A DNA stretch of 64,000 nt, from NCBI RefSeq assembly GCF_051175385.1, contig NZ_CP195106.1:5518001-5582000 (forward strand), in the 5' to 3' direction. Positions 24,640-34,165 of the stretch are shown here, piece by piece. The notes below the pieces were generated by a model. That model had not been told where the DNA came from and searched no databases. It saw nothing but the letters and a program-made list of their open reading frames with translations. The stretch's first letter is position 1. Every line of letters begins with the position of its first letter. This DNA comes from Tundrisphaera lichenicola (GTDB lineage Bacteria > Planctomycetota > Planctomycetia > Isosphaerales > Isosphaeraceae). Position numbers and translations under genes: made by a program.

Positions 24640-25644
24640 ATGACCCACCCCGACCTTCGCCTGATCGATTCCTTCGGACGGGTCCACAACAATCTGAGGA
24701 TCAGCGTCACCGACCGCTGCAACATTCGCTGCACCTACTGCATGCCGGAATCCGTCCAGTTCCTCCCGCGTCAGGATTTGTTGAGTTTCGAGGAGATCGA
24801 GCGTATCGTCCGGCTCGCCGCAGGACTCGGCATCGACAAGATCCGCCTGACCGGTGGCGAACCACTGGTCCGCCGCGATTTACCGAAGCTGGTCGCGAAG
24901 CTCGCGGCCATCCCCGGGATTCGGGATATTGGCCTGACGACCAACGGGATCTTGCTCGCGCCCATGGCGAAGTCACTCCGCGAAGCCGGCCTCAAACGTA
25001 TCAACGTCAGCCTCGACACGCTGGATCCCACCCGTTTCCGGGAACTCACCCGACGCGATGGCCTGGAACAGGTGATCGAAGGCATCCTCGCGGCGAAAGA
25101 TGCCGGATTCGACCCGGTGAAGCTGAACGCGATCGCGATTCAGGGATTCACCGAACCCGATGTTGTCCTTCTGGGACGATTCGCCCGAGAACATGGCCTG
25201 GAACTCCGCTTCATCGAATACATGCCGCTGGACGCCGGGAATCACTGGGAACGTGGCAAGGTCTTGCTCGCCGAGGAAATCATCCGGCGACTCTGCGAAG
25301 GCATCGGCCCCCTGCGTCCGAGCCCGGACCAGGATCCTAGGGCGCCGGCGCTCGATTACGACTACGTCGATGGTCGGGGACGAGTTGGCTTGATCGCCTC
25401 CGTCAGCCGGCCGTTCTGCGGAAGTTGCAACCGACTTCGGCTGACCGCTGACGGCAAATTACGGAACTGTCTGTTCGCCCATGACGAGACCGATCTTCGC
25501 CCTCTCCTCCGAAAAAACGAACCTAACGACGAAGAGCTGACCAAAGCAATCCGCGATAGCGTGGCCGCGAAATGGGAGGGCCACGAAATTAACACCGCCC
25601 ACTTCATCAAGCCCGAGCGTCTGATGCACACCATGGGCGGTTAG
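24640..25644 (+). CDS. moaA: GTP 3',8-cyclase MoaA (radical SAM)
   Basis: MoaA carries out the first step of molybdenum cofactor synthesis, turning GTP into the 8-cyclo intermediate. With the start at 24640 the protein has 334 residues, the usual length. The radical SAM cluster ligands are Cys27, Cys31 and Cys34 (CNIRCTYC). The second 4Fe-4S cluster is held by Cys260, Cys263 and Cys277 (CX2CX13C). The C-terminal Gly-Gly needed for activity is present (HTMGG). It lies 75 bp after moaE, completing a moaD-moaE-moaA unit. The ribosome binding site is weak, and an in-frame ATG at 24604 is the alternative. Confidence 0.95.
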   Translation: MTHPDLRLIDSFGRVHNNLRISVTDRCNIRCTYCMPESVQFLPRQDLLSFEEIERIVRLAAGLGIDKIRLTGGEPLVRRDLPKLVAKLAAIPGIRDIGLTTNGILLAPMAKSLREAGLKRINVSLDTLDPTRFRELTRRDGLEQVIEGILAAKDAGFDPVKLNAIAIQGFTEPDVVLLGRFAREHGLELRFIEYMPLDAGNHWERGKVLLAEEIIRRLCEGIGPLRPSPDQDPRAPALDYDYVDGRGRVGLIASVSRPFCGSCNRLRLTADGKLRNCLFAHDETDLRPLLRKNEPNDEELTKAIRDSVAAKWEGHEINTAHFIKPERLMHTMGG

Positions 25645-25927
25645 AGCCCGAACGCGATGTTCGAACGTCCTAAACCGTTCTTCACAATAGATCTAGGTTT
25701 GCTACACGGAGAAATCGGAATCGACATCGACCGGGAGGCCCAGACCGGATCGAGTCTGCGAGTTCCCGGGAAAAACGAACCCAATCTCCCCGATGCCGAT
25801 CGAGCCTGGCCGATCGCTTCTCCATAAGATCGCCCGATGAAGCGCGTTCTTATCGGATCATTTGCTGGGTCGTCATCGGATTTCGAAGACCCGAACAATC
25901 CGGGCGTTGTTACCGGTCGAATTTCGA

Positions 25928-26830
25928 TCAAACCGAGGTGGAGGCCGGGCGTCGGGCGGGGAAGAATGCCGGGTCCTGGAAGATCGGACGAACCTCCCAG
26001 GCGTCCGCATGCCATGCGTGGTGGAGGACGGAGACGTCTCGGTCGTGCAGCTCGATTTCCAGGAAACCGGGTGGCCGAAGCCCGGTCTTGTCGCGAAGCA
26101 GCGGCGCTCCCGCATTCAGGCAAACTTGCCCCGGGACGCTCGGTGAGGGGAAAGCCCAGGCGGCATGGACGTGGCCGCAACAATAGAGGTGCGGTTCCAG
26201 CGTGGCGAGCCAGGCTGCGACATCCGGGGCGTTCCTCATTCTTTTGAAGTGCAATTCCTCGGCGTGCGCGGGAGGGGCATCGATCGGGTAATGGCAGGCA
26301 ACGATCAGGCGACGAGGCGGGGTGGTCTGACTTGCCAACATGTCGCGGGCCATCTCAAGTTGAGTCGATGGCAGAAGACCCTTGGCCGAGAGATGGGAGC
26401 GAGTCGGGTCGAGTCCCAGGATGGCGGTCTCCGAGTCGATATACCGCAGCCAAGGAAACCGATCGGAAGGGGCGAACGAGCCGAAGGTGGCCTCGAATTG
26501 CCGGGTCCGGACCGATCCCGACGTATATCGATCATGATTGCCGGGAAGGACAGTCGCCCGGGCGGGGTCGTGCAGAAGGGGCGAGAGGGCTTCCCGGGCC
26601 TCATCGAACTCGGAGGACAGGGCCGTCGTCGTCAGGTCCCCGGTGATCAAAATGTGATCGGCCTGAAGACTGACGGCCCGCTCGACCACCGCTTCAAGCC
26701 GTTCGAGCCGGAACTTTCCGGCTCGGCCTCGGAGCAGGTCGGCCATCCCGACCGCCCGTTTATTCATCAGTCGTAGCGGATTGTACGAGTATCGCCAGAC
26801 GTGAATATCGGATAGGTGGATGATCCGCAA
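25928..26830 (-). CDS. Calcineurin-like metallophosphoesterase
   Basis: The 300-residue protein has the full set of metallophosphoesterase motifs: HLSDIHVW (residues 5-12), ITGDLTTTALSSEF (about 60), LPGNHDRY (about 94), ACHYPID (about 179) and CGHVHAAW (about 217). The order and spacing suit the Icc/CpdA-like group, which hydrolyses phosphodiesters such as cyclic nucleotides using Fe/Mn. The real substrate is not predictable. It is cytosolic and follows the CPBP protease gene with a 26-bp gap, so the two are probably co-transcribed. The 283-bp gap to moaA downstream holds only a weak 5-bp hairpin near 25668. Confidence 0.88.
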   Translation of the reverse strand: MRIIHLSDIHVWRYSYNPLRLMNKRAVGMADLLRGRAGKFRLERLEAVVERAVSLQADHILITGDLTTTALSSEFDEAREALSPLLHDPARATVLPGNHDRYTSGSVRTRQFEATFGSFAPSDRFPWLRYIDSETAILGLDPTRSHLSAKGLLPSTQLEMARDMLASQTTPPRRLIVACHYPIDAPPAHAEELHFKRMRNAPDVAAWLATLEPHLYCCGHVHAAWAFPSPSVPGQVCLNAGAPLLRDKTGLRPPGFLEIELHDRDVSVLHHAWHADAWEVRPIFQDPAFFPARRPASTSV

Positions 26831-26856
26831 GGCCGACCCACTCCCGGGAGATCGAG

Positions 26857-27693
26857 CTAGAGATGCCAGTCAAACCAACCGACGAGTAGATCGTAAGCCG
26901 TGTGCGCCCCGACCGCAACGCCGAAGCCCCTGACCACGAAGACCCAGGCGAAGAAGACCCCGGCCAACCATCGAAAAATGAAGGCAAACCAGGTAAATGC
27001 CTCGCCGGGAGCGCCCGCGTGATGGGCCAGCGAGAAGAGGACGGACGAAAACGTGATCGCGAGCGTGCAAGCGGGCAGTGAGGGGAGCATCAGGAGTCGC
27101 AATAGCCGAAATAGGACCGGGATCAACGCCAGCCGGAAGAGAGCCTCTTCATACAAGCCCGCACCCAGGAATCCGACGACCGGGGCGATGGCCGATGGCA
27201 CCTGAGGAGCGCTCGCGGCCAGGACCTCCGGCCCCTCCAGCCTGGAAAACCCGAGGTCGACCAGCTTGCTCAACCCCACCAGTGCCACCGCCAGCAGGAG
27301 GCTCTCGATCATCATCCCGGAGAGAACTCCGGGGTGGAATCGCCAATCGCGTCGATCGATGGCCTGCCAGCCCAGGAGCCCCGAGACCAGGACGATCGGC
27401 GGGAGCCAGCGATCGGTCAGGCCCAGGCTCCCGAGCCCCTGACGAATCCACGCGTCGGCCCCCGCACGCAAGGCATCGGCCGAAGACCCTCCCAGGACGT
27501 TCACGCCTATTTCATAAGCCATCAAGAAAGGCATGATGAACAGCAGGCATGGCAGAGGACGGCGGGTCATCGACCAATAGGAGGCCTCGTCCGCCTGAAC
27601 AGGCGGCGACTCTCCCCACCATTGATGGTCGTATCCGTAACGCGAGCGGGCTCGACGCGATCGGCCCGTTTTGGATTTCGATTGAGTTGTCAC
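26857..27693 (-). CDS. CPBP-family intramembrane metalloprotease
   Basis: The frame is open to 27807, but its first 38 residues look random. A GTG at 27693 (VTTQSKSK) is preferred, giving 278 residues. The membrane core has about seven hydrophobic helices. The CPBP/Abi motifs are present: YEEALFR (the EExxxR glutamate pair), FSLAHH (FxxxH) and AHTAYD. Members include the CAAX prenyl protease Rce1 and bacterial proteins that process membrane or bacteriocin-like peptides; the substrate here is unknown. It is divergent from the cytochrome oxidase operon and precedes the metallophosphoesterase gene. Confidence 0.82.
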   Translation of the reverse strand: MTTQSKSKTGRSRRARSRYGYDHQWWGESPPVQADEASYWSMTRRPLPCLLFIMPFLMAYEIGVNVLGGSSADALRAGADAWIRQGLGSLGLTDRWLPPIVLVSGLLGWQAIDRRDWRFHPGVLSGMMIESLLLAVALVGLSKLVDLGFSRLEGPEVLAASAPQVPSAIAPVVGFLGAGLYEEALFRLALIPVLFRLLRLLMLPSLPACTLAITFSSVLFSLAHHAGAPGEAFTWFAFIFRWLAGVFFAWVFVVRGFGVAVGAHTAYDLLVGWFDWHL

Positions 27694-27868
27694 AGGCTCA
27701 AGATATCGGGCGTTTCTCGGGCCGAGTCCACCCCGGGCTAGAACACTTCCGCGTCTCCGTTCCGGTCGAAATTTTCGTAGCGACCGAAACGAACGAAATG
27801 ACGGCAACTCTTGAAGCGCTTCCCCTAGGCCGCTACCATATCCCTCAATGAGTCCGAGAGTTCGAGAC

Positions 27869-27897
27869 TTGACGGGGATGAGTCTATTCCCGAAAAT
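27869..27897 (+). promoter_or_regulatory. Candidate promoter of the cytochrome oxidase operon
   Basis: TTGACG (27869-27874), a 17-base spacer and GAAAAT (27892-27897) precede the first gene of the operon by 110 bp. The divergent interval 27694-28007 otherwise holds only a short palindrome around GAAGCGCTTC near 27813. Confidence 0.4.
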
Positions 27898-28007
27898 GGC
27901 CTCCCTGCTCTGGAAATCCGGCCTCCCCCGCCCACCCTGCCACGGCGATGCTCGTCATGGTTTGTTTTGAGCCGCCGTCACCTCGCCCGCCTGGGAGGAC
28001 TCAACGC

Positions 28008-29555
28008 GTGAGATCGCGTGCTTGCCTCGGACTGGTCGTTGTTGCCCTTACCGTTTTCGGCTGCGATGACGCCCAGTATGCCGGCCCCATTCGCTACCGC
28101 GATCACGAGCGGATGGCCCTGGAACTCGCCGAGAAGCCCAAGCTCCAGGCGACGATTCGAAAGGCGCTGACGGATCTCTTTGGGGAAGACCTTCGCCATA
28201 TCAAGGTGCCCGAGGAGTCGGGCCTTCGCGAGGATGGCAAGTATCTGGGCAATTTCCTGAGAGTGGGCGAGAAGCGAGAGCCGGTCCTCGAACGCGACCC
28301 GGTGAGCGGCCAATCGACCCCGATTACGGGCGGATACGCCCTCTATCGCAAGCACTGCCTGCACTGCCACGGCGTGTCCGGGGCCGGAGATGGCCCGACG
28401 GCCGAGTATTTGTATCCTCGGCCCCGCGATTATCGACCCGGCATCTTCAAATTTACCTCGACGAACCCGGTCAATGCCAAGCCGACGCGCGACGACCTGA
28501 GGAGGACCCTCCTCTACGGGCTCAATGGCACCTCGATGCCTGGCTTCGAAGTCACGATGAGCGCCTCGGAGATCGAGCAGGTCATCGACTATTTGATGTT
28601 CCTCTCAATTCGGGGCGAGACCGAACGCTATTTGATCGACGAGGCGATACTCGCCGACGACGCCGACGCCGAGAGTGCCCTCGAACCCGACCTGATCGCC
28701 GAGATCGTCTCCAAGGTAACCACATCCTGGACTGACGCCGAGACCCAGGTCGTGAACCCCTCGACACGCCGAGGCGTGTCATCGAAGGAAAGCGTCGCAC
28801 GGGGGCGGGACTACTTTCTGGGCACCAATTCGACCGGCCCGAAACTGGAATGCGTCACCTGCCACGGGGCTTCGGGCAAGGGGAACGGACCGGCCTTCGT
28901 GGAACCCGAGATCTTCAACGATGTCGTCTTCCGCCAGTGGCCCCTCGATCAGGCGATCGAACGCCGATACGAGGCCGATTTGGCGAAAACACAGACCGGA
29001 TCGCACGGCACTGGCGACGAAACCCACAAACCCGACGTCGGGGGTGTGGCGACCTTCCTGGCTGAAAACCCGGACTTCATGACGCATCTCCGGAAAAAAC
29101 GGGGGCTCCTGGCGGAGTTGGATGACTCGCAATTCGCCAAGCTCCTCGAAGCGGACCCGACCAAGATCGCGGCCGAAGCTCGGAAACTCCTGCCCTCGCT
29201 CGACGATCCCGAATTTCGGACCTATCTGCTCTCCAAGATCGACCTCTGGGGCAAGTCGCTGGACTTCTGGCAGAATCCCCTCCGACCGGCCAATTTGCTG
29301 GAGGGGACCTACAAGGGTGGGCAGCGTCCGCTCGACCTCTACTGGCGGCTAGCCAAAGGGATCAATGGGGCCAAGATGCCGGCTCACGCCGGACTTTTGA
29401 ACGACGACCAGATCTGGGACGTCGTCAACTTCGTCCTGGCCGTCCGCGACGACCCGGGTCTGCTTCCCGATTCCGCGCCGAAGCCAACTCGGACCACGTC
29501 CGTCGCGGCCTCCGATGTGTCGACGGCCCGACGACCCGAGCAGAGCAGGGAGTGA
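28008..29555 (+). CDS. Diheme cytochrome c lipoprotein of the oxidase operon
   Basis: The GTG at 28008 is chosen because GGGAGGA lies eight bases upstream and a lipoprotein signal follows (LGLVVVALTVFGC, Cys20 as lipidated residue). Two c-type heme sites are present: CLHCH followed by GAGDGPTA, and CVTCH followed by GKGNGPAF. Distal Met ligands are suggested by TSMPGFEV and AKMPAHAG. The 515-residue protein is anchored outside the cytoplasmic membrane and probably hands electrons to subunit II, whose gene starts four bases after its stop and which lacks a heme domain of its own. That pairing is inferred from gene order. Confidence 0.88.
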   Translation: MRSRACLGLVVVALTVFGCDDAQYAGPIRYRDHERMALELAEKPKLQATIRKALTDLFGEDLRHIKVPEESGLREDGKYLGNFLRVGEKREPVLERDPVSGQSTPITGGYALYRKHCLHCHGVSGAGDGPTAEYLYPRPRDYRPGIFKFTSTNPVNAKPTRDDLRRTLLYGLNGTSMPGFEVTMSASEIEQVIDYLMFLSIRGETERYLIDEAILADDADAESALEPDLIAEIVSKVTTSWTDAETQVVNPSTRRGVSSKESVARGRDYFLGTNSTGPKLECVTCHGASGKGNGPAFVEPEIFNDVVFRQWPLDQAIERRYEADLAKTQTGSHGTGDETHKPDVGGVATFLAENPDFMTHLRKKRGLLAELDDSQFAKLLEADPTKIAAEARKLLPSLDDPEFRTYLLSKIDLWGKSLDFWQNPLRPANLLEGTYKGGQRPLDLYWRLAKGINGAKMPAHAGLLNDDQIWDVVNFVLAVRDDPGLLPDSAPKPTRTTSVAASDVSTARRPEQSRE

Positions 29556-29558
29556 ATC

Positions 29559-30374
29559 GTGCGTTACTGGAGTCTGGTCTTCGCCGCCGTCGGCCTCTTC
29601 TGCGTGGCATGCTTCGCCTACGCCCCGTTCGATCCCGAGTGGTGGCTCCCGAGCGGTCCCGATCTCAAGGTGAGCCACCTGCACTCGGTCTCCACCTTCG
29701 GGAAGGAGATTGACTCGCTCTTCGTGATCATCCTCTGGATCACCGGGGCGGTCTTCGTGATCACGCACGTCGTCCTGGTCTGGGCGGCCTGGAAGTATGC
29801 CGATGGGCCGGGGAAGATCGCGGTTTATTTCCATGGGAGCCAGCGGCTCGAACTGGCCCTGACGATCCTCCCGACCATTGCCCTGGTATTCATCACGATC
29901 TATCAGTTCGGGACCTGGGCGGATGTCAAGTTCCGGAGCGCCGCGCCGAAGTCGGCTCCCCTGGCCGAGGTCACGGGCCGCCAGTTCCAATGGTTGATCC
30001 GCTACGCCGGTCGCGATGGCCAGCTGCACACGGGCGACGATGTCCACTTGATCAACGACCTCCACTTCGTCAAAAACCAGATGACGAAGATTCAGCTCCG
30101 GGCCGAGGATGTGCTCCATTCCTTCTTCCTGCCCGAGCTCCGGATCAAGCAAGATGCCGTGCCCGGGCTGAACATCGCGGTCTGGTTCGATGCGGATCAG
30201 TCCGGGAGATACGAACTGGCCTGTGCCGAACTTTGCGGTTGGGGCCATTACAAGATGCGTGGCAACGTGACCGTCCACGAGACCCAGTCCGAATTCGACG
30301 AATGGCTGAAGTCGGCCGAGGCGGAACAATCGCGTGACCAGGTCGCGCTGAATACCGGGACCGAGGGGAATTGA
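29559..30374 (+). CDS. coxB: Cytochrome c oxidase subunit II
   Basis: A GTG start four bases after the cytochrome c stop gives 271 residues. Two transmembrane helices (about 1-22 as signal or first helix, and 50-80, then 95-120) precede the cupredoxin domain with the CuA site: an upstream His in VLHSFFLPEL, then Cys222, Cys226, His230 and Met233 in CAELCGWGHYKM. Subunit II takes electrons from cytochrome c. Unlike caa3 oxidases it has no C-terminal fused heme domain; the separate diheme lipoprotein upstream may replace it. Confidence 0.95.
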   Translation: MRYWSLVFAAVGLFCVACFAYAPFDPEWWLPSGPDLKVSHLHSVSTFGKEIDSLFVIILWITGAVFVITHVVLVWAAWKYADGPGKIAVYFHGSQRLELALTILPTIALVFITIYQFGTWADVKFRSAAPKSAPLAEVTGRQFQWLIRYAGRDGQLHTGDDVHLINDLHFVKNQMTKIQLRAEDVLHSFFLPELRIKQDAVPGLNIAVWFDADQSGRYELACAELCGWGHYKMRGNVTVHETQSEFDEWLKSAEAEQSRDQVALNTGTEGN

Positions 30375-30378
30375 TCCG

Positions 30379-32181
30379 ATGATCCACACAACCCCCGCCG
30401 GCCACGGTCACGATTCCATCCATCCGCGGCCGTCCAACCCGCTCTCCCGATACATTTTCTCGACCGATCACAAGGTGATCGGCATCCAGTTCCTGATCTC
30501 GGGCCTGATCTTCTTCGTGGTCGGCGGCCTGATGGCGATGGCGATCCGCTGGCAGCTGGCCTGGCCCTGGACCCCCATGCCGTTCCTGAACAAGGCACTC
30601 TGGGCCGGGCAGGGCTACCGGATGCCCCCGGAGTTCTACAACAAGCTGTTCACGATGCACGGCACGATCATGATCTTCTTCGTGATCATCCCGATTTTGG
30701 TCGGGGGCTTCGCCAACTTCCTGATCCCGCTGATGATCGGGGCACGCGACATGGCGTTCCCCAAGTTGAACATGATCTCGTACTGGTGCATGCCGTTCGC
30801 CTTCGTGGCGATCCTGAACTCGTTCTTCGTCGAGGGCGGGGCGGCCGAGGCCGGGTGGACCAGCTACCCGACACTAGCCAATTCCGCCTGGTCCACCCCG
30901 GGATCGCTGAACGGTCAGACCTGGTGGCTGATCGCCCTGCTCTTCGCAGGGATCTCGTCGCTGATGGGGTCGATCAACTACATCACGACGATCCTGATGC
31001 TCCGGGCGCCCGGGATGAAGATGTTCCGGATGCCGATGACGGTCTGGGCCCTGTTCATCACCGCCATCCTCCAGGCCTTCGCGTTGCCGGTCCTGACCTC
31101 GGCGCTCGTGATGCAGCTCCTGGACCGGACCGCGGGCACCAACTTCTTCAGTCCGGCCGGCTGGTCGGTCGCCAATGCCCCGGCGGTGGTCGGCGGCGGC
31201 CAGCCCTTGCTCTGGCAGCACCTGTTCTGGTTCTACTCGCACCCGGCCGTCTACATCATGATCCTCCCGGCGATGGGGATGGTCTCCGACATCATCTCGA
31301 CCTTCTCCCGAAAGCCCCTCTTCGGCTACAAGCCGATGGTCTTCGCCCTGGGGACGATCGCCGGGCTGGGCTTCATCGTCTGGGGCCACCACATGTTCCA
31401 GTCGGGCATGAATCCCGCCCTGGGCGCGACGTTCATGCTCTCGACGATGCTCATCGCCCTCCCGTCGGCGATCAAGGTGTTCAACTGGTTGGGCACGATG
31501 TGGGGCGGGCGGATCCAGTTCACCTCGGCCATGCTCAACGCCATGGCGTTCGTCTCGATGTTCATCATCGGCGGGCTCTCGGGGATCTTCATGGCGGCCA
31601 CGCCGGTCGACATGCATATTCACGACACCTATTTCATCGTTGCTCACATCCACTACGTCCTGTTCGGCGGCAGCACCTTCGGGATCTTCGCGGGGATCTA
31701 TTACTGGTTCCCGAAGATGTTCGGCCGGATGATGAACGAGCGGATCGGCAAGATCCACTTCGTCCTGACGTTCCTGACCTTCAACGGGACGTTCTTCCTG
31801 ATGCATATCATCGGGATGCACGGGCACCCGAGGAGGATCGCCGACCCCACGCTCTACCCGTTCCTGAGCGGCGCCGGAATCGTGGGGATGAACCAGTTCA
31901 TGACGATCAACGCGTTCGCACTGGGTATCGTCCAGATCCTGATCGCGGGCAACTTCATCTATAGCCTGGCATTCGGGCCCAAGGCCCCGGCGAATCCCTG
32001 GCACGCGAACACCCTGGAGTGGAGCACGGTCTCCCCCCCGCCCTACTTCAACTTCGAGACGATCCCGACCGTTTACCATCCGGCCTACGAGTACAGCGTC
32101 CCGGGCGTGGTCGGGGATTTCCTCCCCCAGACCGAGCCCCGGCCGCCGATCGCCGGGCCGATGGATCCGATCATGGCCTGA
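30379..32181 (+). CDS. coxA: Cytochrome c oxidase subunit I (A2-type, YSHPAVY)
   Basis: This is the catalytic subunit with heme a, heme a3 and CuB, reducing oxygen and pumping protons. At 600 residues with twelve or more helices it is full length. Ligands can be placed by homology: His94 (heme a), His288 with Tyr292 (CuB and cross-linked Tyr), His337/338 (CuB), His423 (heme a3) and His425 (heme a). The motif is YSHPAVY, not the HPEVY of A1 oxidases, so the D-channel Glu is missing and a Tyr-Ser pair stands in its place, as in A2-type enzymes of Rhodothermus and Thermus. It sits between coxB and ctaA in the operon. Confidence 0.97.
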   Translation: MIHTTPAGHGHDSIHPRPSNPLSRYIFSTDHKVIGIQFLISGLIFFVVGGLMAMAIRWQLAWPWTPMPFLNKALWAGQGYRMPPEFYNKLFTMHGTIMIFFVIIPILVGGFANFLIPLMIGARDMAFPKLNMISYWCMPFAFVAILNSFFVEGGAAEAGWTSYPTLANSAWSTPGSLNGQTWWLIALLFAGISSLMGSINYITTILMLRAPGMKMFRMPMTVWALFITAILQAFALPVLTSALVMQLLDRTAGTNFFSPAGWSVANAPAVVGGGQPLLWQHLFWFYSHPAVYIMILPAMGMVSDIISTFSRKPLFGYKPMVFALGTIAGLGFIVWGHHMFQSGMNPALGATFMLSTMLIALPSAIKVFNWLGTMWGGRIQFTSAMLNAMAFVSMFIIGGLSGIFMAATPVDMHIHDTYFIVAHIHYVLFGGSTFGIFAGIYYWFPKMFGRMMNERIGKIHFVLTFLTFNGTFFLMHIIGMHGHPRRIADPTLYPFLSGAGIVGMNQFMTINAFALGIVQILIAGNFIYSLAFGPKAPANPWHANTLEWSTVSPPPYFNFETIPTVYHPAYEYSVPGVVGDFLPQTEPRPPIAGPMDPIMA

Positions 32182-32215
32182 GGTCCGCCCCGGACTCTAT
32201 CCCGATCGAAGCGAA

Positions 32216-33196
32216 ATGATGAACCAGAACCCCGACCCCGAATTCGACGAAATCCGGAAATCGGCCTATCGGCCCGGTCCTCATCGGTTTGCGCTCCTGG
32301 CGACCATCTTCACCTGGCCGCTCCTGTTCGTGGGGGGCCTGGTGACGACCTACCGGGTCGGCATGGCCGTCCCGGATTGGCCGACGACCTTCGGGATCAA
32401 CATGTTCCTTTACGACATGACCCGGGCTTCCTGGGCCGTCTTCGGGGAGCACACGCACCGGCTCTATGGAGCGGCGGTGGGCGTCTTCGTCATCCTCCTG
32501 ATGATCGACCTGCTGGCCTTCGACCGCAGGCGATGGATGAAGGCCCTCGGTGTGATCGCCCTGATCGCGGTGATCGGACAGGGATTACTGGGCGGCTACC
32601 GGGTCCGGCTCAACTCGACGATGCTCGCGGCGGTCCACGGGACGACGGCACAGGTCTTCTTCGGCCTGATGGTCGGACTCTGCGTGATGACGGGACGGGG
32701 ATGGTTCGGACCGGCCCGGACGGTCCCGATTGCCGGGAAGCTTCGCCGACAATCGGCGGCCTTCGTGGTCTTGATCCTCGGGCAGGTCGCGATCGGGGCC
32801 TGGCTCCGGCATTATCCCGGCCTGAATCCCCTCTCCTTGCACTCGATCGTCGCGTTTTTGGTCCTGGGTCATGGGGCTTCGATGGTCGCCCGAATCTTGA
32901 GGCGTCCCGCCGATTGGCCGGAGATCGTCCCTGCGGCCCGGGCGATCGGCGGCCTTCTCGTCTTGCAAATTGCGCTCGGGATCGGTGCATGGTGGCTCCT
33001 CCGGCCGTATGATGGGATCGCTCGGGTGGTAACGCTGCCCGCGGCCCTGATCCGGACCGGTCATCAGGCGAATGCCGGGTTGTTGCTCGCCTCGGCGGTG
33101 GTCCTGGCTCTGCGAGTGTTCGGACAGCTTGCCGGCGAGCCCGGCTCGCGGGACCCGGCCGATTCGTCGGTCCGGGATTTGGAGGCAGTCGCGTGA
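32216..33196 (+). CDS. ctaA: Heme A synthase CtaA (COX15)
   Basis: CtaA oxidises the C8 methyl of heme O to the formyl group of heme A. Eight hydrophobic helices are visible in 326 residues. The His ligands sit in EHTHRLYG (about residue 79), AAVHGTTAQ (about 141), SLHSIVAF (about 205) and IRTGHQANAG (about 283), matching the two-fold repeated four-helix bundles of the family. Two ATGs in tandem start the gene. Its stop overlaps the GTG of ctaB by four bases. Confidence 0.93.
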   Translation: MMNQNPDPEFDEIRKSAYRPGPHRFALLATIFTWPLLFVGGLVTTYRVGMAVPDWPTTFGINMFLYDMTRASWAVFGEHTHRLYGAAVGVFVILLMIDLLAFDRRRWMKALGVIALIAVIGQGLLGGYRVRLNSTMLAAVHGTTAQVFFGLMVGLCVMTGRGWFGPARTVPIAGKLRRQSAAFVVLILGQVAIGAWLRHYPGLNPLSLHSIVAFLVLGHGASMVARILRRPADWPEIVPAARAIGGLLVLQIALGIGAWWLLRPYDGIARVVTLPAALIRTGHQANAGLLLASAVVLALRVFGQLAGEPGSRDPADSSVRDLEAVA

Positions 33197-34128
33197 AGAT
33201 GGCGGTCACTCTCGCCCCCCCCGTCCTGGTCGGAACCCATCCGGAGCCCGAGCTAATCACCCTCGACCTTCGAGGTCGGATCGCGGCTTATCTCGCCCTG
33301 ACGAAGCCACGGATCGCCTTCATGGTCCTGCTGACGGTCGCCGTCGGGTTCGTCCTCGGGGCGAACGGGCCGATCGCCCCGATCTCGCTCTGTCTGACAC
33401 TTCTGGGAACCGGCCTTGTCGCCGGGGGCGCGAGCGCCTGGAACATGATCCTGGAACGGGAACGCGACGCCCGGATGAAGCGGACCGCCAACCGGTCGCT
33501 CCCCTCGGGTCGTGTACCGCTGGGGGGAGCGGTCGTCTTCGCCTCGGTCATCGGGTTCATCGGCTTCGCGATGCTCGGATTCGGGGTCAACTGGCTGTCC
33601 GCGGGCGTGGCCGCCACGACGTTCGTCCTCTACGTTGGCCTTTACACTCCGATGAAGGCCTTGACGACCCTGAACACGGCCGTAGGGGCGATCCCCGGGG
33701 CACTCCCTCCGGTGATCGGCTGGGCCGCCGCGACGGGGCGGTTGGGTATCGAACCCTGGGCCCTCTTCCTGATCGTCTTCCTCTGGCAGTTCCCGCACTT
33801 CCTGGCGATCGCCTGGATCTATCGCGAGGACTACGCCCGAGGCGGGCTCAAGATGCTTCCCAACGTCGACGCCGATGGATCGATGACCGGGCGTCAGGCC
33901 GTCTGGCACTCGATCGAGTTGCTCGTCGCCGGCTATATTCCCTTCGGTATCGGGATGGCCGGACCCTGGTACATGGTGGGCGCCCTGGGTCTCGGGTTGT
34001 ACTACCTCTACTATGCGGTCCGTTTCTGGCAAGACGTGAACGACCGAACCGCGCGGCGTTTGCTCCGGGCCTCGTTCCTGTATCTTCCCCTGGTCCTCCT
34101 GCTCCTCCTCCTGAATCCCCCGGCCTGA
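33193..34128 (+). CDS. ctaB: Protoheme IX farnesyltransferase CtaB
   Basis: CtaB adds a farnesyl tail to heme B, giving heme O for CtaA. The GTG at 33193 has GGAGG seven bases upstream. The UbiA-family Asp-rich motifs are present: NMILERERDARMKRT (NxxxDxxxD type) in the first half and IYREDYARGG in the second, along with TKPRIAFMVLLT at the first helix. There are about nine hydrophobic helices in 311 residues. The four-base overlap with ctaA implies coupled translation. Confidence 0.95.
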   Translation: MKMAVTLAPPVLVGTHPEPELITLDLRGRIAAYLALTKPRIAFMVLLTVAVGFVLGANGPIAPISLCLTLLGTGLVAGGASAWNMILERERDARMKRTANRSLPSGRVPLGGAVVFASVIGFIGFAMLGFGVNWLSAGVAATTFVLYVGLYTPMKALTTLNTAVGAIPGALPPVIGWAAATGRLGIEPWALFLIVFLWQFPHFLAIAWIYREDYARGGLKMLPNVDADGSMTGRQAVWHSIELLVAGYIPFGIGMAGPWYMVGALGLGLYYLYYAVRFWQDVNDRTARRLLRASFLYLPLVLLLLLLNPPA

Positions 34129-34165
34129 CCCGGCTCGGACTTCCTTCCTCCACGGTGTGTCTCTC

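Noticed and set aside
25837..26247. 136-codon plus-strand frame beginning MKRVLIGSF after moaA
   Set aside because: Only the first 20 or so residues look protein-like; the rest is antisense to the metallophosphoesterase and Arg/Gly-rich.
30874..32079. 401-codon open frame antisense to coxA, and similar long frames opposite ctaB/coxC, the repeat protein and the MFS gene
   Set aside because: Composition is extremely Arg/Asp/Gly/His-rich with no domain, start signal or hydrophobic core; such mirror frames are expected opposite GC-rich coding DNA.
34157..34165. GTG start of coxC three codons upstream
   Set aside because: It has no ribosome binding site advantage over the ATG at 34166, which was kept.
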